Source: Pseudomonadota bacterium (GTDB lineage Bacteria > Pseudomonadota > Alphaproteobacteria > Caulobacterales > Caulobacteraceae). Taken from it: a DNA stretch of 64,000 nucleotides. Position 1 is the stretch's first letter; every line of letters starts with the position of its first letter. The stretch is taken from contig JAEYAO010000019.1 of the NCBI GenBank assembly GCA_023456105.1, forward strand, positions 1 through 64,000, given 5' to 3'. Made by a program: the position numbers and the translations under genes. Below the pieces are notes generated by a model. The model ran no database searches. It saw only the letters and a program-made list of their open reading frames with translations, and was not told where the DNA came from. Below, piece by piece: positions 16,225 through 26,409 of the stretch.

Positions 16225-17238
16225 TCACGCCTGCGCGGCGGCGTACGCCTCAACCTCCGCGATCCGCTTCGCCTTGTCCGCCTCGCTCAGGAACGAGCCC
16301 TCGAAGCTGTTCCGAGCCATCTGCGTCAGCTGCGCGCGCGTCAGCCCCGTCGCATGCGCCAGTTCGCGATAGTTGTCGTTCACATAGCCGCCGAAATAGG
16401 CCGGATCGTCCGAGTTCAGGGTGATGTGCAGCCCCTGCCTCAGCATCTCGGGCACGGGGTGGTCCTTCAGGTCATCGACCACGCACAGCTTCAGGTTCGA
16501 CAGCGGGCACACCGTCAGCGTCATCCGCTCGGCCGCCAGGCGCCGCACCAGCGCCTCGTCCTCCATGGAGCGGTTGCCGTGATCCATCCGGTCGATGTGC
16601 AGGAGGTCCAACGCCTCGTGCACATAGGCGGGCGGGCCTTCCTCGCCGGCGTGGGCGACGCGCTTCAGGCCCAGCGTGCCCGCACGCTCGAACACGCGCT
16701 GGAACTTGGACGGCGGATGGCCGACCTCCGACGAGTCCAGACCCACGCCCGCGATCCGGTCCAGCCATGGCGTGGCCGCGTCCAGCGTCGCGAACGCCGC
16801 CGCCTCGTCCAGGTGCCGCAGGAAGCACAGGATCAGCCTTGAGGTGACGCCCAGCTCCTGTTCCGCCCGCGCCATGCCGGCCAGCAATCCCTCGACCACC
16901 TCCGCCATCGGCACGCCTCGATCGGTGTGGGTCTGGGGATCGAAGAAGATTTCCGCGTGCCGCACCGTGTCCGCCGCCGCCCGCTGGAAATAGGCGAAGG
17001 CTAGATCCTCGAAGTCCCGCCGGGTCAGCAGCACCGCCGCACCCGCATAGTAGATGTCCAGGAAGTCCTGCAGGTTCGAGAAGTCATAGGCGGCCCGCAC
17101 CGCCTCCACGCTGCTGAACGGGATCGACACCCCGTTGCGCCGCGCCAGCTCGAACATCAGCTCGGGCTCCAGCGACCCCTCGATATGCAGATGCAGCTCG
17201 GCCTTGGGCAGGCCGGCGATGAACGCGTCGAGGGTCAT
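16225..17238 (-). CDS. Adenine deaminase (adenosine deaminase superfamily)
   Basis: About 337 residues. Metal-dependent deaminase with the LHLHIEGS zinc site, AHAGEEGP, the SLEP segment and the LNSDDPAYFGG metal site. AHAGEEG, in place of the HAGE.G form of true adenosine deaminases, together with CFLRHLDE, points to the adenine aminohydrolase branch (adenine to hypoxanthine), as in fungal Aah1. That specificity is inferred. ATG 17238 starts MTLDAFIAGLPKAELH; the longer frame is spurious. It sits 34 bases after argS on the same strand. Confidence 0.88.
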   Translation of the reverse strand: MTLDAFIAGLPKAELHLHIEGSLEPELMFELARRNGVSIPFSSVEAVRAAYDFSNLQDFLDIYYAGAAVLLTRRDFEDLAFAYFQRAAADTVRHAEIFFDPQTHTDRGVPMAEVVEGLLAGMARAEQELGVTSRLILCFLRHLDEAAAFATLDAATPWLDRIAGVGLDSSEVGHPPSKFQRVFERAGTLGLKRVAHAGEEGPPAYVHEALDLLHIDRMDHGNRSMEDEALVRRLAAERMTLTVCPLSNLKLCVVDDLKDHPVPEMLRQGLHITLNSDDPAYFGGYVNDNYRELAHATGLTRAQLTQMARNSFEGSFLSEADKAKRIAEVEAYAAAQA

Positions 17239-17272
17239 AAAGGCGCTCCGGGAGGAAACACTCGAGCCTAGC

Positions 17273-19075
17273 CTACATCCGCTCCGGCGTCTCGATCCCC
17301 AGCAGGTCCAAGGCCGTCTCCAGCTGGCGGAGGGCCGCGGCCGACAGCGCCAGGCGCGAACCGCGCATCGCCTCGTCCGGCGCCGCCAGCACGGGGCAGG
17401 CGGCGTAGAACTTCGAGAACGACTGGGCGATGCGATAGGCGTGCTCGGCAAGCAGGTGCGGCATGCGCTTGTCGTAGGCGTCGGCCACGGCGGATGAGAA
17501 GGCGTCCAGCGTCAGGGCCAGGTCACGCTCGGCCGGGTCGGCGACCACGATGGCGCCGGCGTGGGCGCCCTGATCCTCGGCCTTGCGCAGCAGGGATTTG
17601 ATCCGCACCGCCTGGTACAGCAGGTACGGCCCGGTCTTGCCCTCGAAGCTGGTGAAGCGGTCCAGATCAAAGACGTAGCTGGTGGTGCGCGCGTTCGAAA
17701 GGTCGGCGAACTTCAGAGCCGCGATCGCCACCTTGTGGGCGATGGCCTCGAACGCGTCCGCAGGCAGGTCGTCGCCCAGCTTGGCCTCGCGCAGCCGCTC
17801 GCGCGCCTTGTCGGTGGCCATGTCGATCAGGTCGCGCAGCTTCAGCACCCCGCCGGCGCGGGTCTTGAACGGCTTGCCGTCCGTCCCGTTCATAGTGCCG
17901 AAACCCAGGTGCTCCAGCGAGCCCTCCGGCGCATAGCCGGCGAGGTAGGCGGCGCGGAACACCTGCTGGAAATGCTCGGCCTGGCGTTCGTCGACGACGT
18001 ACAGGACCAGATCGGGGCTGATCGCCTGTTTCCGGTCCAGAATGGTTGCCAGATCGGTCGTGCCGTACATGGCCGAGCCTTCGGAGCTGATGACCAAGAG
18101 CGGCGGCGGGCTGGGCGCCTCGATCACCGAGCCGTCGGGCAGCTTCTTCTTGCGGGTCTCGCCGGGCTTGGCGACGTGGACCACCTGGGCGCCGTCGTCC
18201 TCGACCAGCAGGCCCGTCTCGCGCAGATGCGCGATCATCTGGTCCATCAGCGGATCGGCGTCGCTCTCGCCGTTCCACAGGTCGAAATCCACCGAAAGGG
18301 CGGCGTACTCCCGCTCCAGCGCCTCTCGGCTGACGATCACGAAATGGCGCCACAGGGCGCGGTAGCCGGCGCGGCCGGATTGCAGCTCGGCGGTGGCCTT
18401 GCGCGCGCGGTCGCGGAACGCCGGGTCCTCCTTGGAGCGGCCGGCCGCCAGTGGATAGAGCCGGTCCAGGTCGGCCAGGGTGACGGGGCTTTCCTCAGGA
18501 AAGGGGCCGTCCCCCTCGGCCATGAAGGCGTCGGCCAGGCCTTCGTCCCCGCAGGCGACGATCAGCAGGCCCATCTGGAAGCCCCAGTCGCCGAAGTGCG
18601 CGTCGCCGGTGACCTGGTCGCCCCGGAAGCGGAAGATGCGCTTCAGGCTTTCACCGATGATGGCGCTGCGCAGGTGGCCGACGTGCATCGGCTTGGCCAC
18701 GTTCGGACCGCCGTAGTCGATCACCACCTGGCGCGGAGAGGCGACCAGGGCGGCGCCTGCATGCTCGGCGTCGGCGGCGATCGCCTCGGCGCGCTGCGAC
18801 AGGGCGGCGTCGGCGACCTTCAGGTTGATGAAGCCGGGTCCCGCGACCTCCACCGACAGCAGGCGATCGTCGTCCTTCAGCCGTTCGGCGACACGGGCGG
18901 CCAGATCGCGCGGATTGGCCTTCAGCGCCTTGGCGGCGGCGAGCGCCCCGTTGGACTGGAAGTCGGCGAGGTCCGGACGATCGGACGGGGTAACGGCGGC
19001 GCGCGCCGCATCCACGCCTTCGGCGGCGAAGGCGGCGGCGACCGCCTCGCTGAGGGTCGTCTTGAGGTCGATCAT
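17273..19075 (-). CDS. argS: Arginyl-tRNA synthetase
   Basis: About 600 residues, class I synthetase. N-terminal Add1 domain, HIGH-type motif within VAKPMHVGHLRSAIIGESLKR, a Rossmann fold and the C-terminal DALR anticodon-binding domain ending SAAALRQLETALDLLGIETPERM. ATG 19075 starts MIDLKTTLSEAV. Its start lies directly next to the stop of the preceding secreted protein gene, suggesting a shared transcript. In several related genomes argS lies next to the SPOR-nagZ-scpAB genes; here they are 17 kb apart. Confidence 0.97.
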   Translation of the reverse strand: MIDLKTTLSEAVAAAFAAEGVDAARAAVTPSDRPDLADFQSNGALAAAKALKANPRDLAARVAERLKDDDRLLSVEVAGPGFINLKVADAALSQRAEAIAADAEHAGAALVASPRQVVIDYGGPNVAKPMHVGHLRSAIIGESLKRIFRFRGDQVTGDAHFGDWGFQMGLLIVACGDEGLADAFMAEGDGPFPEESPVTLADLDRLYPLAAGRSKEDPAFRDRARKATAELQSGRAGYRALWRHFVIVSREALEREYAALSVDFDLWNGESDADPLMDQMIAHLRETGLLVEDDGAQVVHVAKPGETRKKKLPDGSVIEAPSPPPLLVISSEGSAMYGTTDLATILDRKQAISPDLVLYVVDERQAEHFQQVFRAAYLAGYAPEGSLEHLGFGTMNGTDGKPFKTRAGGVLKLRDLIDMATDKARERLREAKLGDDLPADAFEAIAHKVAIAALKFADLSNARTTSYVFDLDRFTSFEGKTGPYLLYQAVRIKSLLRKAEDQGAHAGAIVVADPAERDLALTLDAFSSAVADAYDKRMPHLLAEHAYRIAQSFSKFYAACPVLAAPDEAMRGSRLALSAAALRQLETALDLLGIETPERM

Positions 19076-19076
19076 C

Positions 19077-19766
19077 TTATTGCGCGGGCGGGGTCGCGGC
19101 GGGGGCTTCGATCGGCGCGGCCTGCGCACCGGCGTTGACGCGGAAGCGGCTGCCCGAGCGGTTGAACTCGGCCATCTCCGGCGTGATCTCGAAACCGACC
19201 AGAACCTCGAAGTTGCCGCCGCTGGTGGTGGCGTCGGCGCGCGGGATCACGATGGTGCGCTCCTCCGTCACCGAAGCGGTGCGCTGTCCGTCGAAGTTCA
19301 CCGGCAGGTCGAAGTATTCCTTGGCCAGCACGGCCTTGTTCCGCTCGGTCACGGCGACCCAGTAGCGATAGGTCTTCTGCTCGCCCGTCGCCTGCGCCCC
19401 CCGGCCGAGATTGAACAGGATGTTCATGTCCAGCCGGATCGGGTCCTCGCCGCGATAGGTGCAGTCGGCGTTCAGCCCCTCGATCTCGCCGGTGAAGCCC
19501 ACGGCGCTGACGGCCGCGCGGTTGTTCTCAAGCTCCACATAGCGGGCGGCGTCGTACAGCACCTTGACGAAGGGGCAGGGGCCGGCGTTCGCGCGGCGGC
19601 TGAGCGGCGCGATGCGCGGCGTGCGTGCACGGCTTTGCCCCTCTTCCTGCTGGGCGCTCGCGCTCTGGCCGCGCTGCTGTCGGCTGGACGACTGCGCGTC
19701 CGCCGCGGCGGGCAGGATCGCCGCAGTCAGGGCCGCTGCGAACATGAAGGTAGGGACGCGACGCAT
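19077..19766 (-). CDS. Secreted protein of unknown function
   Basis: 229 residues with a signal peptide (MRRVPTFMFAAALTAAILPAAADA, cut after ADA). A Gln/Ser/Arg-rich spacer of about 30 residues precedes a conserved-looking core from GPCPFVKVLYDAARYVEL. The two cysteines (PCPF and DCTY) could form a disulphide. The core has alternating beta character (VTEERTIVIPR, FEVLVGFEI). I do not recognise the family. It lies between bamF-like and argS, one base before argS, and may share their transcript. Confidence 0.8.
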   Translation of the reverse strand: MRRVPTFMFAAALTAAILPAAADAQSSSRQQRGQSASAQQEEGQSRARTPRIAPLSRRANAGPCPFVKVLYDAARYVELENNRAAVSAVGFTGEIEGLNADCTYRGEDPIRLDMNILFNLGRGAQATGEQKTYRYWVAVTERNKAVLAKEYFDLPVNFDGQRTASVTEERTIVIPRADATTSGGNFEVLVGFEITPEMAEFNRSGSRFRVNAGAQAAPIEAPAATPPAQ

Positions 19767-19814
19767 CAGGCAGGGTTCCGATCGTGAGGCGGGAAAAGCG
19801 ATGGCGTCGGTTCT

Positions 19815-20378
19815 TTAGAGGCCCGGCAGCTTGAAGCCGCCGCTGCGGCGCGGGGTGATGGCGATGCCCTGCCGGCCGCCGGTCAGGGCCTGCAGACGCG
19901 CCGCCTCGCTGGCCGGGTCGATGGTGACGGCGCCCTCGGCGGTCTGGCTGACGGTGGGCGCCTGCGTCGCCGCGTCGTCCTTGCGCCAGAACAGGATGCG
20001 GTTGGCGAAGCTTTCTTCCTTATGCGCCAGGTCGCCGAACTCGTCGTCGACGACATAGCGCGCCAGCGGATCGGCGTTCTCGCCGCCGGCCTGGGCCACC
20101 AGCGCCTGTTCCCCGGGCGTGCGGGTCACGGCCTGGCGCTGGCCCAGCAGGATTTGACGGGCGGCGCTTTCGGGAGCCAGTTCCTGAGGGCGCGGCTGGC
20201 CGGGCGACGGCGGACGCAGGCCGTATTCCGGCGGCACGCTGAGCGGCGCCGTCGAAACAGTCAGGAACTCGTCGGGCGTGACGCGGCCGAGACCGGCGCG
20301 ATCACGCAGTGTCCCGCAAGCGCCCAACGCAAGCGTGGAGGCGGCGAGGGTCAAGACGGCGACGCTTCGGATACGCAT
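19815..20378 (-). CDS. DUF3035 lipoprotein, BamF-like outer membrane assembly factor
   Basis: 187 residues. Lipobox ending at C21 (STLALGAC), then RDRAGLGRVTPDEFLTVSTA: the R-x3-DEF motif of DUF3035, the family named BamF in Caulobacter, where it is a lipoprotein of the BAM outer membrane assembly complex. The PPEYGLRPP stretch resembles the BamD-binding arm of BamC. The C-terminus ends in SGGFKLPGL. It follows lspA by 67 bases, so the lipoprotein signal peptidase and a substrate of it share an operon. Confidence 0.85.
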   Translation of the reverse strand: MRIRSVAVLTLAASTLALGACGTLRDRAGLGRVTPDEFLTVSTAPLSVPPEYGLRPPSPGQPRPQELAPESAARQILLGQRQAVTRTPGEQALVAQAGGENADPLARYVVDDEFGDLAHKEESFANRILFWRKDDAATQAPTVSQTAEGAVTIDPASEAARLQALTGGRQGIAITPRRSGGFKLPGL

Positions 20379-20445
20379 GGATCAGCTCAGGCTTTGCAGG
20401 CGCCGGGCGAGCGGCGCGAAGATGGGCGTAGTGAAGAGCGGGTGA

Positions 20446-20952
20446 TTACGACTTTTCGGGGGCCGCGCCAACCTTGGCCGCGCGCTCCGACAGGATGCTG
20501 TCCAGGATCAGCAGCACCACGCCGATGCTGATGGCGCTGTCGGCGATATTGAACACCCAGGGAAATACGCCCGTGCCCGAGAAGTCGATGAAGTCCACCA
20601 CATAGCCGAAACGGATGCGGTCGATGACGTTGCCTATGGCGCCGCCCATGACCATGCCGATGGCGGCGAGCAGCAGCTTCCTGTCAGCTTTCAGCGCCCA
20701 GACGCCCAAGGCGATGGACACGAGGACCGAAAAGACGCTCAGCACCCAGCGCGCCTCGCCCCCGCCGAACAGGCCGAACGATACGCCTCGGTTCTCGACC
20801 CACGAGAAGTTCAGGATCGGCGGCAGCACCGGCACGCGCCCGACCTCCTGCAGCGACAGCCCGCCGATGATCCAGGCCTTGCTCAGCTGATCCAGCACGA
20901 AAACGGCGAGAGCGATCGCAAAGGCGACGTAGGCGGTGCGGCGGACGGTCAT
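20446..20952 (-). CDS. lspA: Lipoprotein signal peptidase (signal peptidase II)
   Basis: About 168 residues, four membrane helices. Cleaves diacylated prolipoproteins. The catalytic aspartates are D111 (GNVIDRI) and D138 (FNIADSAI), and ENRGVSFGLF is the family substrate-contact segment. ATG 20952 starts MTVRRTAYVAFA. It leads the operon that continues through the BamF-like lipoprotein toward argS. Confidence 0.96.
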   Translation of the reverse strand: MTVRRTAYVAFAIALAVFVLDQLSKAWIIGGLSLQEVGRVPVLPPILNFSWVENRGVSFGLFGGGEARWVLSVFSVLVSIALGVWALKADRKLLLAAIGMVMGGAIGNVIDRIRFGYVVDFIDFSGTGVFPWVFNIADSAISIGVVLLILDSILSERAAKVGAAPEKS

Positions 20953-21036
20953 GCGATCTCGGCTTGGCCTGGTGGCTCGGGGATGGGCGCGCTTAGCAGG
21001 AAGCGGCGCCAAGCTCCAATCCCAATCCGGAGGGTG

Positions 21037-22638
21037 TCAGAACAGGCTGCCCTGACCGGACGCCGGCGGCTTGGCGCGAGGCGCGGGCCGGGCGGGAGCG
21101 GGAGGCGCGGGCCGGGGCTCGCCCTCCACCACGGCGTCCCGCGCGCCGTCGCCGAACACCAGACGCACGCTCTGGCCGGAGGACAGTGCCGCGGCCGAGG
21201 TCAGCCAGCGGCCGTCCGCGTCCTCCACCTTGGCGAAGCCGGGCTTCGGACGCCCGGGGTCCAGGGTGGCGAGCGCGCGCGACAGGGCCGACAGCCGGTC
21301 CTCGGCCCGCTCCAGCCGGCGCGGCAGAACGGGCGTCAGCCGGGCGCTCACCGCGTCGAGCCTCGCGGCCCGCTGGTCCAACCGCCGATGCAGCGGCTCG
21401 GGCGACAGTCGGCCCGACACGCGGATCAGCCGCCGCTCGTGCGCCGCCGTGTTGGCGCTCAGCGAAGAGGCCAGACGTCCGGCCGCGCCCGCCAGCCGGT
21501 CGCCGCGCCGCTCGATCGCCCGCTCCAGAAGGGCTCCGTTCAGCCGGCCTCCGACCAGCGTCGCCCGCCGTTCATGCACCGCGACATTGCGCAACAGCGC
21601 CGATTCCAGCCGGCTGGAGGCGCCGTCCAGCCGCTGCTGCGCCAGGGCCAGCAGGTCCTCCGGTCGCGCGGGCAGGCCTCGCGCGACCGAGCGCAGCCGC
21701 GTGCGTCGGTCCTCGATCAGCCGCCCGCCCGCCTGCGTCAGCCGCCGGTCCATGTCGCCGACGGCGTAGCGCAGGTCCGCCAGCACCGGCGTCGCCATCT
21801 CGGCCGCGCCGGTGGGCGTGGGCGCCCGCCGGTCGGAGACGAAGTCGATCAGGGTGGTGTCCGTCTCGTGCCCCACCGCCGAGATGATAGGGATGGAGGC
21901 GGCGGCCACCGTGCGCGCCAGCCCTTCGTCGTTGAAGCACCACAGGTCCTCGACCGAGCCGCCGCCCCGGGCCACGATCAGCAGGTCGGGGCGCGGGATC
22001 GGCCCGTCCGGCGTCAGCGTCTCGAACCCCCTGATCGCCGCCGACACCTGGCCGCAGGCGCTTTCGCCCTGCACCACCACCGGCCAGACGATCACGCGGC
22101 AGGGCCAGCGCTCCTCGATCCGGTGCAGGATGTCGCGGATCACCGCGCCCGTCGGACTGGTGATGACGCCGATCACGGCGGGAAAGGCGGGCATGGGCTT
22201 CTTCAGTGCGGGATCGAACAGCCCTTCACCCCGCAGCCGGACCTTGAGCCGCTCCAGCTGCGCCAGCAGCGCGCCGGCGCCCGCCGCCTCCATGGTCTCG
22301 ATCACGATCTGGTAGGAGGACCGCGCCGGATAGGAGGTGATCTTGCCGGTGACGATGACCTCCAGCCCCGTCTCTGGCTGAACCCCCAGTCCGCGCGCCT
22401 GACCCTTCCACACCACGCCGTCGATGCAGGCCTTGTCGTCCTTCAGCGTCAGATAGACGTGGCCTGAGCCGTGGCGATTGACCTTGGAGATCTCGCCCCG
22501 CAGCCGCACATGGCCGAAGCGGTCCTCCAGCGTGCGCTTCAGCGCGAACGACAGTTCGGAGATCGACAGGGGCGGATTGTTGTCGCGGGGGCCGGGCGCA
22601 GCCTCCACGGCGCTTTCGAAGACATAGTCGTCGGTCAT
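21037..22638 (-). CDS. xseA: Exodeoxyribonuclease VII large subunit
   Basis: About 533 residues. With XseB it degrades single-stranded DNA in both directions. The N-terminal OB-fold (SISELSFALKRTLEDRFGHVRLRGEIS) is followed by the catalytic core with SPTGAVIRDI, RGGGSVEDLW and SAVGHETDTTLIDFVSD, then a long Arg/Leu-rich helical arm and a Pro/Ala-rich basic tail. ATG 22638 is chosen by family start. Divergent from purD, an arrangement I also associate with Caulobacter. xseB is not in the window. Confidence 0.95.
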   Translation of the reverse strand: MTDDYVFESAVEAAPGPRDNNPPLSISELSFALKRTLEDRFGHVRLRGEISKVNRHGSGHVYLTLKDDKACIDGVVWKGQARGLGVQPETGLEVIVTGKITSYPARSSYQIVIETMEAAGAGALLAQLERLKVRLRGEGLFDPALKKPMPAFPAVIGVITSPTGAVIRDILHRIEERWPCRVIVWPVVVQGESACGQVSAAIRGFETLTPDGPIPRPDLLIVARGGGSVEDLWCFNDEGLARTVAAASIPIISAVGHETDTTLIDFVSDRRAPTPTGAAEMATPVLADLRYAVGDMDRRLTQAGGRLIEDRRTRLRSVARGLPARPEDLLALAQQRLDGASSRLESALLRNVAVHERRATLVGGRLNGALLERAIERRGDRLAGAAGRLASSLSANTAAHERRLIRVSGRLSPEPLHRRLDQRAARLDAVSARLTPVLPRRLERAEDRLSALSRALATLDPGRPKPGFAKVEDADGRWLTSAAALSSGQSVRLVFGDGARDAVVEGEPRPAPPAPARPAPRAKPPASGQGSLF

Positions 22639-22702
22639 CGGGCGATCATAGCCTGCGTCGATCCGCGCGGGAACGCAGCGCGAGCGGCGCCGTTCGCTTC
22701 GC

Positions 22703-22864
22703 ATGGCGCCGAACACACCCCTTCAGGGCGATCCCGACGATCCCGATCCGGCCGAGCGCGAGCTGTCGCGCCGCAGCGGCGGGCCGGCGATCAGCCTGTG
22801 GCTGGTGATCGGCGCGATCGTGTTGCTGGGGCTGCTTGTCTATGCGGTGTCGGCCCTGTTCTGA
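22703..22864 (+). CDS. Small single-pass membrane protein
   Basis: 53 residues, found by reading the sequence directly. The acidic, Pro-rich N-terminus (MAPNTPLQGDPDDPDPAERE) is followed by a basic LSRRSGG and one clear membrane helix (ISLWLVIGAIVLLGLLVYAV), ending SALF. This acidic-basic-hydrophobic order, with no signal cleavage site, reads as an inner membrane protein with the N-terminus inside. It lies 22 bases before the lipoprotein gene on the same strand. It could be mistaken for the upstream end of the xseA promoter region. Function unknown. Confidence 0.7.
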   Translation: MAPNTPLQGDPDDPDPAERELSRRSGGPAISLWLVIGAIVLLGLLVYAVSALF

Positions 22865-22886
22865 CCTCTGGCCCGAAGGAAACCTC

Positions 22887-23318
22887 ATGAACCGACTGAC
22901 CCTGACCGCCGTCGCCGCGCTCGCCGTGATGGGCGCCGCCGCCTGCTCCGACCGCGAGGACGATGTGGTCCAGCCGCCGGCCGCCGGCGCCGCGCCCGAG
23001 CCGGTCACCGAGACCCAGGCCCAGGTCGCCCAGACCCAGGCCGCCGTCGCCTTCGGCATGACCCGCCAGGAGCTCGAAGACGCCGACCTCCTGTCGGCGC
23101 AGGGCAACACCGATCTCGGCGACGTCGAGACGCTGGTTCTGGACGCGAACGGCGCCCTGACCAGCATCGTGGTCGAGCTGGAAGGTCCCGGCGATCCCAA
23201 GGTCGTCGTGCCCGTCGCCCAGATCAGCTCGGTCGACCAGAACGGCGAAAAGGACCTCACCACCACCCTGACCGCCGCCCAGCTTCAGGCCCTGCCCGCC
23301 TGGACGCCCCAAGGCTGA
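22887..23318 (+). CDS. Small lipoprotein with PRC-barrel-like C-terminus
   Basis: 143 residues. The signal peptide ends at AAAC (C20), a plausible lipobox. A Pro/Ala/Gln spacer leads into EDADLLSAQGNTDLGDVETLVLDANGAL, TSIVVELEG, KVVVPVAQISSV: the pattern of a PRC-barrel or photosynthetic-reaction-centre H-like beta domain. AAGGA at 22876-22880 is a good ribosome site. It sits between the small TM gene and purD on the same strand. Function unknown. Confidence 0.75.
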   Translation: MNRLTLTAVAALAVMGAAACSDREDDVVQPPAAGAAPEPVTETQAQVAQTQAAVAFGMTRQELEDADLLSAQGNTDLGDVETLVLDANGALTSIVVELEGPGDPKVVVPVAQISSVDQNGEKDLTTTLTAAQLQALPAWTPQG

Positions 23319-23391
23319 GGACTGGGCTGAGGCGCCGGTAAGTCTTTCGGCCGCTTGACCGCCCTCCGCCGGGCGGTCATTGCGGCTGATC

Positions 23392-24666
<1,275 letters not shown>

Positions 24667-24675
24667 GAAAGATCG

Positions 24676-25629
24676 CTAGGGCTGCGCCTCGTCTTGCGCC
24701 CGCAGCGCCTGATGAGTTCTACGAATGGAGTCCGCGATCTCTGTTGTGCCCGCGCGCACGTTCTTGCGTGTCCGCTCGGCGTCGTACAGGCCTTTCAGAT
24801 AGGCGATATCCCACTCTGTTAGCCCGTCGACCGTGTCCGGCGCATCAAAGACGTTGAGGACGGAAGCGTACCGGCTGGTGTCCGCCTCCGGATCGATCTG
24901 CGCAAAGGTGACCATGGCTACATAGTCGGCCAGCTGCTGGATGGAGACGCTGGAAGTCTGATTGACGTCAACCAGCACAATAGTGCGGAAGATGTTGTCC
25001 ACGATCTGCGTCGTCAGGCGTGACGCGGCGAAGGTGTTGATCACAGGTGCATAGTCGCTGGGATCATTGCAGCTGTTGGCGCATTCGCCCGGAATGCGAA
25101 CCGCGCGTTCGCCCGTTTCGGAGTTGACGGGCATAGATTGCTGCCACCAACGAACCGGCTTTGTGGATGTCTCGAAAGCTTTGAGAGCCGCCCCACCGCG
25201 ATCCATTCCAGAGCCCCCCATGCGGAAAGCTCGGGCGCGCGTGTCGATCAGCGTGGCGGCCAATGCAGAGGGATCGCCGCTGGCCACGATCATCACGTTG
25301 GGCGCGCAGCCCGGAGCCCCTGGCGCAAGGCCCAAATCCTCGGCGACGGTTGAGACCCGATCGACAATGTACTGCGCGGCCTCGCGTTGTAAATTGGCGG
25401 CTCCGATGCAGACTGCGTTGTCCCACCGCGCGATGCCCCGCCCGCGATTAGGCGCCGCGACCTCTCCGACGAAATCGCGGATCATCGACTCAAGCGGTCT
25501 ACCCACTACATCGATGTCTTCGAGACGGGCGGGCTCCTGAGCATCAGCCGCAGGAAGCCCGGGCGGGGGGCTGACCCGCGCAGGCTCTTGAGCCGACAAC
25601 AGCAAGGCGGCCAGCGCTATAGACAGCAT
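24676..25629 (-). CDS. Secreted protein of unknown function, lower GC
   Basis: 317 residues with a signal peptide (MLSIALAALLLSAQ). Cysteines occur in NAVCIGAANL, APGCAPNVM and ECANSCND. The middle part has FVGEVAAPNRGRGIARWDN and a DTRARAF stretch; the C-terminal half is helical with alternating polar faces. I recognise no domain. Two 60-base stretches counted at 58% and 53% GC, lower than the neighbouring purD. It looks conserved in layout (intact, single frame, sensible codons), so it is likely real. Confidence 0.75.
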   Translation of the reverse strand: MLSIALAALLLSAQEPARVSPPPGLPAADAQEPARLEDIDVVGRPLESMIRDFVGEVAAPNRGRGIARWDNAVCIGAANLQREAAQYIVDRVSTVAEDLGLAPGAPGCAPNVMIVASGDPSALAATLIDTRARAFRMGGSGMDRGGAALKAFETSTKPVRWWQQSMPVNSETGERAVRIPGECANSCNDPSDYAPVINTFAASRLTTQIVDNIFRTIVLVDVNQTSSVSIQQLADYVAMVTFAQIDPEADTSRYASVLNVFDAPDTVDGLTEWDIAYLKGLYDAERTRKNVRAGTTEIADSIRRTHQALRAQDEAQP

Positions 25630-25710
25630 GGGGCTTCTCCGAACAGCGGCAGCCTATGCTCAACCCCTGAGTGCGTCAAACGCTCGTAGGTCGACGATCA
25701 GGTCCGCCTT

Positions 25711-26409
25711 TTACGCCCAGGCGAACAGCAGGCGGCCTTCGCCCATGCGTTCGCGCAGGGCGGGCAGGTCGGCGTGGGCGACGGAGAAGCAGCCGTAGGA
25801 GCGGCCCAGCTTGCCTTCGCGGGCCAGGAAGCCCGGATCGGCGTAGTCGGCGCCGTGGATGATGATGGCGCGCTCGCGGGCGCGGTCGTTGGAATACTCC
25901 AGCCCGTCCAGCAGCACGTTCGGCCCCTGTTGCGAGCCCCAGCTGGCGCCGGCCGTGGCGAAGGCCCCGACCGAGGACATGTTGCTGTCCGGCGTGTTGG
26001 AGAAGCGCTTGGCGTAGCCCGAGTGCGCCGGGTCCGAACCCCGGCCGTGACAGGTCCGCAGCACCGTCACCTGGCCGCCCACCATGTCGACCTCGTACAG
26101 GCGCTCGTCGCCCGAGTATTTCTGGAAGTCGACCAGATACATACGATCGCGCAGTGGGATGCGCTGGTGGTGAACGTCCAGGGCGGCGACCGCGCGCTCC
26201 ATCAGCTCCTTGCGCACCTGACCGCGCGGATCGAGCGGCGGGGCGGCGTTCATCGAGACGACGACCGGGGCGGGAGCCTGCGAGATCACCGATAGCGGCG
26301 GCGCGACCGGCGCCTGAGCCTGGGTGATCAGCGGGGTGGCCTGTCCGGTGGCGCAGCCCGCCAGCATGGCCGATCCGCCCAGGATCAGCCCTCGTCTCGA
26401 TAGCCGCAT
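25711..26409 (-). CDS. Murein L,D-transpeptidase-like secreted protein
   Basis: 232 residues. The N-terminus MRLSRRGLILGGSAMLAGCA has a twin-arginine and a lipobox-like end (LAGC). The C-terminal domain keeps the YkuD-type catalytic pattern: H185 in IIIHGADY and C207 in GRSYGCFSV, so it should act on peptidoglycan cross-links or on lipoprotein attachment. The central VDFQKYSGDERLYEVDMVGGQ fits this family. It is preceded by a 308-base interval and followed by the unknown secreted gene. Confidence 0.82.
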   Translation of the reverse strand: MRLSRRGLILGGSAMLAGCATGQATPLITQAQAPVAPPLSVISQAPAPVVVSMNAAPPLDPRGQVRKELMERAVAALDVHHQRIPLRDRMYLVDFQKYSGDERLYEVDMVGGQVTVLRTCHGRGSDPAHSGYAKRFSNTPDSNMSSVGAFATAGASWGSQQGPNVLLDGLEYSNDRARERAIIIHGADYADPGFLAREGKLGRSYGCFSVAHADLPALRERMGEGRLLFAWA

